From Thermoleophilaceae bacterium (GTDB lineage Bacteria; Actinomycetota; Thermoleophilia; Solirubrobacterales; JACPNS01), in contig JAEMRJ010000092.1 of the NCBI GenBank assembly GCA_016463365.1, positions 1 to 9,587 of the forward strand: DNA of 9,587 nucleotides, given 5' to 3'. Both the position numbers and the translations under genes were made by a program. Shown piece after piece: positions 1 to 5,642 of the stretch. Within the stretch, counting starts at the first letter, position 1. Every line of letters starts with the position of its first letter. The notes under the pieces are model-generated. The model did no database searches. It was not told where the DNA came from and saw only the letters and a program-made list of their open reading frames with translations.

Positions 1-666
1 GTCGTTGAGATCTTCGTCAAGGAAGGCGCCAAGGCGCGCTACACGACCGTTCAGAACTGGTCCAAGGACGTCTACAACCTCAACACCAAGCGTGCGATCG
101 TCGAAGCCGAGGGCACGGTTGAATGGGTCGGTGGCTCGATGGGCGCCAAGTACGTGATGCTCTACCCGGGCAGCTACCTGGTGGGCGAGCACGCTCGCGC
201 AGACCACCTCAACGTCGGCGTCGCCGGCGCAGGCGTCTGGAAGGACACCGGCGCGAAGGTCGTCCACAACGCCCCCAACACCACTTCAAACATCCTCGCC
301 AAGTCAATCTCCAAGGACGGCGGCATCATGGGTTATCGCGGCCTGGTGCGCATGGGCAAGAACTCCCAGGGCAGCAAGTCGCGCGTCCAGTGCGACGGCC
401 TGATGATGGACGACCTCTCCCGCTCAGACACCTGGCCTGACATCCAGATCCAGAACCCGTACGTCACGGTCGCCCACGAGGCAGTCGTCGGAAAGATCTC
501 CGACGAGCAGCTCTTCTACCTGCGCTCGCGCGGACTCACTGAAGACGAGGCCGCCGGAATGATCGTCAACGGCTTCATCGAGCCGGTCACCAAGGAGCTC
601 CCGATGGAATACGCGGTCGAGCTCAACCGGTTGATCCAGCTCGAGATGGAAGGGTCGGTCGGCTAG
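1..666 (+). CDS. sufB: Fe-S cluster assembly scaffold protein SufB (3' part; 5' end outside window)
   Basis: SufB works with SufC and SufD in the cytoplasm as the scaffold on which Fe-S clusters are built before transfer to apo-proteins. The frame is open from base 1 to TAG at 664-666 and gives the last 221 residues of a protein usually about 470 long. It shows the SufB-specific stretch YTTVQNWSKDVYNLNTKRA near the start, then SRSDTWPDIQI, VAHEA, LFYLRSRGL and the near-invariant end ELPMEYAVELNRLI. Cys131 of the fragment (RVQCDGL) lies where the functionally important Cys405 of E. coli SufB is expected. His159-Glu160 (AHEA) match the region of its catalytic Glu434. These equivalences are from memory, not an alignment. 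The ATG at 139 is internal; homology continues upstream of it. What follows is not sufD but a membrane protein gene 33 nt downstream. I am very sure of the family. Confidence 0.96.
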   Translation, partial: VVEIFVKEGAKARYTTVQNWSKDVYNLNTKRAIVEAEGTVEWVGGSMGAKYVMLYPGSYLVGEHARADHLNVGVAGAGVWKDTGAKVVHNAPNTTSNILAKSISKDGGIMGYRGLVRMGKNSQGSKSRVQCDGLMMDDLSRSDTWPDIQIQNPYVTVAHEAVVGKISDEQLFYLRSRGLTEDEAAGMIVNGFIEPVTKELPMEYAVELNRLIQLEMEGSVG

Positions 667-684
667 ATCGACCGGATGCGCCAC

Positions 685-690
685 GGAGGG
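685..690 (+). promoter_or_regulatory. Ribosome binding site deciding the start of the SpoIIM-like gene
   Basis: GGAGGG is a strong Shine-Dalgarno sequence ending 9 nt before the ATG at 700-702. It lies inside the coding region implied by the in-frame ATG at 676, so it favours the start at 700. Confidence 0.75.
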
Positions 691-699
691 CGCGAGCGC

Positions 700-1419
700 A
701 TGTCTACCACCCCCAGTCAGGCAGACCTCGACAAGAACGAGATCTTCGCCGCAACCATGCGCGAAACGCGCGAGACGCTCGACCGTTGGGGCGACGAGAA
801 GACCCGGGTGATCGGCGGCTGGATGATCAAGTCGCTGGTCATCGCACTGACGATGCTGCTTGCGGTCTACATCGTCTCGTTGCTTGCCGAGGGAACGGAA
901 ACCTACGCGTTGCCCAACATTCTCGGGAAACCGCACGCAGCGGACGTGATCATCGTCTTTTTCCGCAACATGCTTGTACTTGCGCTGCACGGATTTGTCT
1001 GCCTTGCCGGATTCATGGCGATGCGCGCGCTGCCCGAACAGACCAAGTACAAGAGCGGCGTGAACCGTTGGGTCCACGAGCACGCCGGGCCGGCAGCGAT
1101 GGTTTTCGTTTCGGCCGCGACGATTTTTTCGATGACCACGCAGGTCTGGATACTCGGGCATCAGGTCGCCGACCTCTCCTACACGCTCGGCGTGGCGCAG
1201 AGCACGCTGATGCTCACGGTTCTCCCACATGCGGTGCTCGAGCTGACCGCGGTGTTCCTGCCGCTGGCCGCGTTCATCACAGCCAGTCGCGCAAAGCTCT
1301 GGGATGAGCTGCTCGCCGCAACAATCGTCACTGTCTCGGTGGCCATCCCGATGATCATTGTCGCCGCGATCCTCGAGGCCTATCTCTGGCCCGAGACACT
1401 TCAGCGCGTGATCTTCTAG
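700..1419 (+). CDS. Integral membrane protein, probably stage II sporulation protein M (SpoIIM/DUF95) family
   Basis: This is a 239-residue protein with a soluble, charged N-terminus (about residues 1-40) and about five hydrophobic membrane segments near 42-63, 83-109, 130-152, 168-196 and 203-227. The segment VLPHAVLELTAVFLPLAAF (Pro176, His177, Glu181) resembles the conserved PHG-x-x-E-L-x-A signature of SpoIIM-like proteins, and the FFRN...LHGF segment fits the N-terminal half of that family. In Bacillus SpoIIM belongs to a peptidoglycan-remodelling complex, but family members are common in non-sporulating actinomycetes, where their role is unclear; no sporulation function should be read from this gene alone. 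The ATG at 700 is chosen over 676 because of the GGAGGG at 685-690. It lies 33 nt after sufB and 21 nt before the next gene, all in one direction, suggesting one transcript. Membrane topology is well supported; the family call is moderate. Confidence 0.6.
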   Translation: MSTTPSQADLDKNEIFAATMRETRETLDRWGDEKTRVIGGWMIKSLVIALTMLLAVYIVSLLAEGTETYALPNILGKPHAADVIIVFFRNMLVLALHGFVCLAGFMAMRALPEQTKYKSGVNRWVHEHAGPAAMVFVSAATIFSMTTQVWILGHQVADLSYTLGVAQSTLMLTVLPHAVLELTAVFLPLAAFITASRAKLWDELLAATIVTVSVAIPMIIVAAILEAYLWPETLQRVIF

Positions 1420-1440
1420 CGCGCAGTAATCTGCTTCGCC

Positions 1441-2250
1441 GTGCGCGTCACAGACCAGGAAATAATCGTTCCGGACCTCCCGGAAGGCGCGACGTGGGTC
1501 AACTTCGAGCCGGAGTCGATCGACGACCTGCTGCGCGTCGGCCCTGTGCTGATCGAATTCTGGGACTTCGCGCGGATCAACTCGCTGCGCACGCTGCCAT
1601 ACATGGACGAATGGAGCAGGCGCTACGCATCGGCCGGCGCGACGGTGCTGGGCGTGCATTCCTCGGGCTTCTCGTTCGGCAAGGACGAGGCAACGGTGCG
1701 CGCGGCAGTCAAGCGCCTGGGCATCACCCACCCGATCCTGCTCGACCCCGAGTTCGAGCTCTGGCAGGCCTTTGACAACCGCGGCTGGCCCGCGCGATAC
1801 CTGTTCGGCCGCCACGGAATGCTCAAGTACTTCCACTACGGCGAGGGCGATTACGACGAGTGCGAGCTGACGATCCAGGAGGTGCTGCGCGAACTGGATC
1901 CCGAGATCGAGCTCGAGCCGATCATGCAGCCGCTGCGCCCCGAGGACGCCCCCGGCGCCCAGCTCCGTGCTCAGACCGCCGACCTCCAGCTCCCTGACGG
2001 CGCCGACCGTCTGAAAGTCAAAGGCACCTGGGGCAGCGCCGCGGACTACATCCAGTCCGAGAAGGCCGGCAACAAGGTCAGCGTCAAATGCGACGCGGGC
2101 TCAGCGTGGGCAGTGCTCTCTGGCGAGGGCGTCGATCACCCCGGCCTGCACGAAGTGCCGATCGAAGATGGTCGCGCGACGGTGGAGGCCAGCGGGCCGG
2201 GACTGCGCGTCCACGGTTTTCAGTTCACTCCGAAGCCGCCGAGCGCGTAA
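1441..2250 (+). CDS. Thioredoxin-fold protein (DipZ/TlpA-like) lacking the CxxC active site
   Basis: The product has 269 residues and no signal peptide or membrane segment, so it is probably cytoplasmic. Residues about 15-150 follow the redoxin domain found in DipZ-type proteins: VLIEFWDF, then LRTLPYMDEW, GVHSSGFSFGKD, the FDNRGWPARYLF strand with the conserved cis-proline (Pro107), and the HYGEG motif. In that family the active site is usually FWTYxCINCxRTLPY; here the same place reads FWDFARINSLRTLPY, so the CxxC is Arg45-Ile-Asn-Ser48 and both catalytic cysteines are absent. Only Cys141 and Cys217 remain, neither in a redox motif. Residues about 190-263 look like the small beta-rich C-terminal domain that follows the redoxin domain in DipZ-like proteins. 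The GTG start at 1441 has no clear ribosome binding site, but no other in-frame start lies between the upstream stop and this codon. Its last 26 bp overlap the convergent toxin gene. It may bind a protein or ligand rather than exchange disulfides; this is inferred. Confidence 0.8.
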   Translation: MRVTDQEIIVPDLPEGATWVNFEPESIDDLLRVGPVLIEFWDFARINSLRTLPYMDEWSRRYASAGATVLGVHSSGFSFGKDEATVRAAVKRLGITHPILLDPEFELWQAFDNRGWPARYLFGRHGMLKYFHYGEGDYDECELTIQEVLRELDPEIELEPIMQPLRPEDAPGAQLRAQTADLQLPDGADRLKVKGTWGSAADYIQSEKAGNKVSVKCDAGSAWAVLSGEGVDHPGLHEVPIEDGRATVEASGPGLRVHGFQFTPKPPSA

Positions 2251-2575
2251 ACAGCGCAATTCGCGCCGCGACGTCGCTGCGAACATCTGGCGTCGCCTCC
2301 CCGAGAAGACCCACCAGGCGTTCCTGGCTGATCGTCCGGAGCTGGTAGGGCTCGACGTAGCCGACGCGAACGCCCTCGTCGCGTGGCAGCTCGATTCGCA
2401 CGCCTGCGTCTCTTGGCGTGGTCGTGATCGGGCAGACGATTGAAAGCCCTGCAGGCGCGCGATTGATCTGATCGACTGAGACGATCAGGACTGGACGCGT
2501 CTTCGCCTGCTCCGATCCCTGGGCCGGATCCAGGCGCGCCCACCACACCTCGCCCTGGGTCACCGTGCGGGCCAT
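2225..2575 (-). CDS. MazF/PemK-family mRNA interferase toxin
   Basis: MazF/PemK toxins are ribosome-independent or ribosome-linked endoribonucleases that cut mRNA at short motifs and are neutralised by a partner antitoxin. The 116-residue product has the usual length and motif order: QGEVWWARLDP at the N-terminus, KTRPVLIVS with the conserved Arg27-Pro28, the CPITTT strand (Thr51-53), then EPYQLRTIS, and a C-terminal helix rich in Val/Ala (VRSDVAARIALF). Arg27 and the Thr cluster sit where the catalytic residues of the family are expected, so the toxin looks intact. It begins 9 nt after the antitoxin stop, so the two are co-transcribed; GGCAGG just before the ATG is a weak ribosome binding site. 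Its 3' end overlaps the convergent thioredoxin-like gene by 26 bp. The family call is secure; RNA target specificity cannot be read from sequence. Confidence 0.92.
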   Translation of the reverse strand: MARTVTQGEVWWARLDPAQGSEQAKTRPVLIVSVDQINRAPAGLSIVCPITTTPRDAGVRIELPRDEGVRVGYVEPYQLRTISQERLVGLLGEATPDVRSDVAARIALFTRSAASE

Positions 2576-2584
2576 GCCTGCCAG

Positions 2585-2839
2585 TTACCAGTCAGAGAAA
2601 TCGTCGGCTGGATTCAGGCCGTCAGCTGCAACCGCATCCAGCGCCCTGGTATCTGCCGCGATCGCCTTTGCATCTGCGACAAGCGACGTGGCAAGCGCAG
2701 CGAGCAAGCTCGACTCATGAGCTTCGGCCACAAGCTGATCCAGGGTGTCGATCGCGGTTGAACCCCGCGATACCGCCAGCTCCTTCAACGCGTCACGCGT
2801 TTCGGCGCGCGCGCGAATCATCACCGTATGACTGTGCAT
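2585..2839 (-). CDS. Antitoxin of the MazEF-type pair, ribbon-helix-helix-like
   Basis: The 84-residue protein begins with a short beta-strand-like stretch (HTVMIRARAET), followed by helices RDALKELAVSRG and AIDTLDQLVAEA. This is the pattern of a ribbon-helix-helix DNA-binding domain that would dimerise and bind its own promoter. The remainder is an Ala/Asp-rich segment ending in an acidic tail (PADDFSDW), typical of an antitoxin region that wraps the toxin. The open frame extends up to 2914, but that would overlap the ispH 3' end and remove the promoter. The ATG at 2839 is preceded at 7 nt by a TATACT -10 box, suggesting a leaderless mRNA. A start at residue 7 (ATG at 2821) cannot be excluded. 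The antitoxin-first order, the 9-nt gap to the toxin and the private promoter are what a type II system predicts. Confidence 0.85.
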   Translation of the reverse strand: MHSHTVMIRARAETRDALKELAVSRGSTAIDTLDQLVAEAHESSLLAALATSLVADAKAIAADTRALDAVAADGLNPADDFSDW

Positions 2840-2846
2840 ACTGCCA

Positions 2847-2852
2847 AGTATA
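2847..2852 (-). promoter_or_regulatory. -10 box of a probable leaderless promoter for the antitoxin-toxin operon
   Basis: On the minus strand this reads TATACT, one base from the TATAAT consensus and fitting the actinobacterial TANNNT rule. Exactly 7 nt separate it from the ATG at 2839, so transcription would begin at or next to the start codon. No convincing -35 element is seen; the surrounding 40 bp are markedly AT-rich for this genome. Confidence 0.6.
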
Positions 2853-2869
2853 CAGATAACGTATACAGA
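2848..2869. repeat. Direct repeat GTATACAGA x2, probable antitoxin operator
   Basis: GTATACAGA occurs at 2848-2856 and again at 2861-2869, a 13-bp period, and each copy contains the palindrome GTATAC. The first copy overlaps the -10 box at 2847-2852. Repeated short sites over the promoter are how ribbon-helix-helix antitoxins commonly bind to repress their own operon. The role is inferred from position; the repeat itself is plain in the sequence. Confidence 0.6.
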
Positions 2870-2882
2870 AAACTTATAGAGA

Positions 2883-3854
2883 TCAGGAAGCCACCGGCAG
2901 TGCGCCGGTGTCAAGCGCCACGCGGATCTCTTTGGGGAGCATGAAGCGCATGTTCTCCTGAATCACCTCAAGCTCTGAGATGTCCGTGGTGCCGCGCTCG
3001 CGAAAGACCTGCACGAGGTTCTGTACGAGCTCATCGGGCGCGCTGGCGCCCGAGGTGATCCCGACGATCGGCTTGCCCTCCAGCCACTCGTCCTGGACCT
3101 CTGTGGCGTTGTCGATCAGATAGGCGTCGGTGCCCAGGTCGCGGGTCACGTCGACCAGGCGGTTCGAGTTTGAGGAGTTTTTCGACCCGATCACCAGCAC
3201 CACGTCGCACTCAGCGGCGAGCTCTTTGACAGAGGCCTGCCGGTTGGTGGTGGCGTAACAGATGTCATCGGTGCGGGGACCGACGATCGACGGAAACTTC
3301 GCTTTGAGCGCCACGATGATCTCGCGGGTCTCGTCGACCGAAAGCGTGGTCTGTGAGATGAAGGCGAGCATCTCGGGATCCGGAACCTCGAGCGACGCGA
3401 CGTCTTCGATCGTCTCCACGAGGATCATCGCGTCCGGCGCCTCGCCCATCGTGCCCTCGACCTCTTCGTGACCGGCGTGGCCGATCAGGATGATCTTGTA
3501 GCCGTCGGCGGCGAACTTCTTGGCTTCGACGTGAACTTTTGTGACAAGTGGGCAGGTTGCGTCGATCGTCTTGAGCTTGCGGTCGGCTGCCTCGGCGTGC
3601 ACTGCAGGTGAAACGCCGTGCGCACTGAAGACGACCGTCTCGCCCTCGGGCACCTCTGCTGCACTGTCGACGAAGATCGCCCCGCGAGCCTTCAGCGTCT
3701 CGACGACGTGCTTGTTGTGCACGATCTCTTTGCGCACGTAGACCGGCGGGCCGAAGACGTCGAGCGCGTGCTCGACCGATTCAACGGCGCGGTCGACGCC
3801 CGCGCAGTAGCCGCGCGGCGATGCAAGCAGGACCTTTTTCGGGACCGGAGTCAC
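2883..3854 (-). CDS. ispH: 4-hydroxy-3-methylbut-2-enyl diphosphate reductase (IspH/LytB)
   Basis: IspH is the final enzyme of the MEP pathway. It reduces HMBPP to isopentenyl and dimethylallyl diphosphate in the cytoplasm using a [4Fe-4S] cluster. Counting from the GTG at 3854 (323 residues, normal length), the cluster cysteines are Cys17 (PRGYCAGV), Cys101 (DATCPLV) and Cys199 (DICYATTNRQ). The substrate-binding histidines are His46 (EIVHNKHVV), His79 (FSAHGVS) and His129 (GHAGHEEVEGTMGE); the diphosphate-binding motif GSKNSSNSNRL is complete. The frame runs on to an ATG at 3899, which would add 15 residues not expected in the family. The GTG is preferred because KKVLLASPRGYC then starts at the usual distance, and a TACAAT -10 box lies 7 nt before it. 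The stop is 43 nt from the antitoxin start. As an Fe-S enzyme it would depend on the SUF system encoded nearby. Identity is certain; the exact start is less so. Confidence 0.95.
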   Translation of the reverse strand: MTPVPKKVLLASPRGYCAGVDRAVESVEHALDVFGPPVYVRKEIVHNKHVVETLKARGAIFVDSAAEVPEGETVVFSAHGVSPAVHAEAADRKLKTIDATCPLVTKVHVEAKKFAADGYKIILIGHAGHEEVEGTMGEAPDAMILVETIEDVASLEVPDPEMLAFISQTTLSVDETREIIVALKAKFPSIVGPRTDDICYATTNRQASVKELAAECDVVLVIGSKNSSNSNRLVDVTRDLGTDAYLIDNATEVQDEWLEGKPIVGITSGASAPDELVQNLVQVFRERGTTDISELEVIQENMRFMLPKEIRVALDTGALPVAS

Positions 3855-3861
3855 GCGTCTG

Positions 3862-3867
3862 ATTGTA
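3862..3867 (-). promoter_or_regulatory. -10 box of a probable leaderless ispH promoter
   Basis: On the minus strand this reads TACAAT, followed by 7 nt and then the GTG at 3854. The spacing equals that seen for the antitoxin promoter in this window. No Shine-Dalgarno sequence lies before the GTG, which fits a leaderless transcript. I see no clear -35 box. Confidence 0.5.
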
Positions 3868-3940
3868 CGTGGACCCGCCGATCCGGTGACCGAAACCATT
3901 CGTGTGTGCGACTGCTCACCGTGTTCGTGACAAAATTCCG

Positions 3941-3946
3941 TAGAAT
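3941..3946 (+). promoter_or_regulatory. Possible -10 box for the WS/DGAT gene
   Basis: TAGAAT fits TANNNT and lies in the divergent region between ispH and the acyltransferase. It would give a leader of roughly 110 nt. No good -35 element stands at the right distance. The box overlaps a small perfect inverted repeat, AATTC-cgta-GAATT (3934-3947), that might be a regulator site or chance. Confidence 0.3.
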
Positions 3947-4004
3947 TGGTGAACGAGGGACGCGAGCCGTGCGCGCGAAGCTTGGGGAAGTGCTTGATCC
4001 GCCG

Positions 4005-4023
4005 GCTGGCCGTTTCGGCCGGT
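4005..4023 (+). other. Hairpin in the leader of the WS/DGAT gene
   Basis: GGCCG (4008-4012) and CGGCC (4016-4020) pair around a TTT loop. With wobble pairs the stem extends to 4005-4023, 8 bp in all. It ends about 28 nt before the ribosome binding site. There is no T-tract, so it is not a classic terminator. It could affect leader structure or be incidental in GC-rich DNA. Confidence 0.3.
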
Positions 4024-4051
4024 GCGCATCCGACAACCGTGAAACAACTTC

Positions 4052-4057
4052 AAGAGG
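4052..4057 (+). promoter_or_regulatory. Ribosome binding site for the WS/DGAT gene
   Basis: AAGAGG ends 4 nt before the ATG at 4062, somewhat close but usable. It selects this ATG within a frame that stays open for another 444 bases upstream. Confidence 0.5.
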
Positions 4058-4061
4058 CCAG

Positions 4062-5642
4062 ATGACTCAACGAGAACTAGCCCGCCTTAGCGCCACAGAT
4101 GCTTCCTTCCTGGTCCAGGAACGACACGGTGCGCACATGCACATCGGCGGCCTGATGGTCTTCGAGGGGCCGATGCCTGACATCGATGTCCTGAAGGCGC
4201 ACATCCGCTCCCGACTGCACCTGGTTCCTCGCTATCGCCAGCGCCTTGTGTGGGCGCCGCTCGAAGCCGGCCGCCCGTTCTGGGCCGACGACCCGGAGTT
4301 CAATCTCTCCTACCACGTACGCGACGCCGCGCTACCCGCACCCGGCAACGACGAGCAGCTCGAGCTGATGTGCGCCCGCATCTTCAGTCAGCGCCTCGAC
4401 CGCCACAAGCCGCTCTGGGAGATGTGGCTGATCGACGGCCTCGCCGGCGGTCGCTTCGGAATGATCCTCAAGACCCACCACTCTGTGATCGACGGCATCG
4501 CAGGTGTCGACGTCGGCACCGTGCTGCTCGGCCTGGAGCCGAACACAGACATCGACGACCCTCAGCCCTGGCGCCCGGGACCGTTCCCGACCGGCGGAGA
4601 GCTCGTCGAGATCGGCATGCGCGACGCCTCGAAGGCACCGGGCAGGGTGGCCCGCCGCGCAGTCAACCTGATCCGCGGCGAAGGCGAAGCACGCGCGGAA
4701 CTGGGCGAATTCGTCAACGGCGCGACCAAGGCGATCACCGAGACGATGGACGCCGCGCCGCGCACGCCGCTGAACGGCCCGATCACCCAGCACCGTCGCT
4801 TCAAGATCGTCCGCAACTCGCTCGACGACTTCAAAGAGATCAAGACTCTGCTGGACACGACGCTCAACGACGTCGTGCTCACGGTCACGTCCGACGCTCT
4901 CGGACGCTGGCTGCGCTCGCGCCACTACCCGACAGACGGCCTGAAGCTTCGTGCGCTGGTGCCGGTGTCCACGCGCCCAAAGGTGAAGCGCGGTCAGCCG
5001 GCCAGCACCGGCAATGAACTGCTCGCGATGCGTGGGTCGCTTCCGGTCGAGGAAATGGAGACGCTCAAGCGCCTCGACTACATCAAGAATTCAATGGACG
5101 GACTCAAGCGCAACAATCAGGCGGTCGCCGCAGACGCGCTGACCGCCGTGCAGAACTTCGCACCGCCAACGGTGCTTGCCCAGGCCAGTCGCATCAATTT
5201 CTCCACCAGGCTCTTCAACCTGCTTGTCACCAACGTGCCCGGCCCGCAGATGCCGCTGTACCTGCTGGACCGACCGATGGTCGACGCCTTCCCGATCCCG
5301 TTCCTGGCCGAAAACCACACGGTGGCAGTCGCAGTGATGAGCTACCACGGAAGGATCAACTTCGGCATCCTGGCCGACTACGACGCCGTGCCTGACATAC
5401 AGGTGATCGCCGACGGCCTCTCCGACGCGCGCGACGACCTGCTGGACGCTTCCGCGCAGGTCAAGAACAAGGTTCGTGAGGTCATGCGCAGCGGCACGGA
5501 CGTGTCGGCGCTGGCTGACGTTGCGGACGGCGCGGCGAAGACCGCCTCGCGCAAGAAGGCAAAGAAGCGCAGCGCGACCAGCACAAACGGTCACAAGGCA
5601 GCGCCGGCGCGCAAGTCAGCGCCGGCGCCCAAGAAGGCCTAG
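4062..5642 (+). CDS. Wax ester synthase / diacylglycerol O-acyltransferase (WS/DGAT) with a basic C-terminal tail
   Basis: WS/DGAT enzymes transfer acyl groups from acyl-CoA to diacylglycerol or fatty alcohols, making triacylglycerol or wax esters at the inner face of the membrane and on lipid bodies. The 526-residue product begins LSATDASFLVQERHGAHMHIGG, the family's N-terminal pattern. It then has RHKPLWEMWLIDGL (about 114-127), the catalytic motif HHSVIDG with His139-His140 and Asp144, and the C-terminal-domain motif NVPGPQMPLY. All catalytic residues are present. The family is usually 450-480 residues; here about 34 extra residues (493-526) are Lys/Arg/Ala/Pro-rich with no acidic residue, resembling a histone-H1-like tail. 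The start at 4062 fits the family N-terminus and follows AAGAGG. It is divergent from ispH, and its stop shares CTAG with the convergent lipoprotein gene. The class is secure; whether TAG or wax ester is the main product cannot be told. Confidence 0.93.
   Translation: MTQRELARLSATDASFLVQERHGAHMHIGGLMVFEGPMPDIDVLKAHIRSRLHLVPRYRQRLVWAPLEAGRPFWADDPEFNLSYHVRDAALPAPGNDEQLELMCARIFSQRLDRHKPLWEMWLIDGLAGGRFGMILKTHHSVIDGIAGVDVGTVLLGLEPNTDIDDPQPWRPGPFPTGGELVEIGMRDASKAPGRVARRAVNLIRGEGEARAELGEFVNGATKAITETMDAAPRTPLNGPITQHRRFKIVRNSLDDFKEIKTLLDTTLNDVVLTVTSDALGRWLRSRHYPTDGLKLRALVPVSTRPKVKRGQPASTGNELLAMRGSLPVEEMETLKRLDYIKNSMDGLKRNNQAVAADALTAVQNFAPPTVLAQASRINFSTRLFNLLVTNVPGPQMPLYLLDRPMVDAFPIPFLAENHTVAVAVMSYHGRINFGILADYDAVPDIQVIADGLSDARDDLLDASAQVKNKVREVMRSGTDVSALADVADGAAKTASRKKAKKRSATSTNGHKAAPARKSAPAPKKA

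Noticed and set aside
424..1836. Long minus-strand open frame (470 codons) opposite sufB, the membrane protein and the thioredoxin-like gene
   Set aside because: It is rich in Arg, His, Asp and Glu in the way antisense frames of GC-rich genes are, matches no family I know, and spans three real genes with clear homology on the other strand.
2225..2882. Toxin-antitoxin pair as part of a mobile element
   Set aside because: No transposase, integrase, terminal inverted repeats or target duplications are visible around it; only the AT-rich promoter differs from the surroundings.
2840..2914. N-terminal extension of the antitoxin to 2914
   Set aside because: It would overlap the ispH 3' end, cover the promoter and repeat, and add residues without any antitoxin-like pattern.
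3618..4061. Upstream extension of the WS/DGAT frame
   Set aside because: It runs antisense through ispH; the family N-terminus and a ribosome binding site point to ATG 4062.
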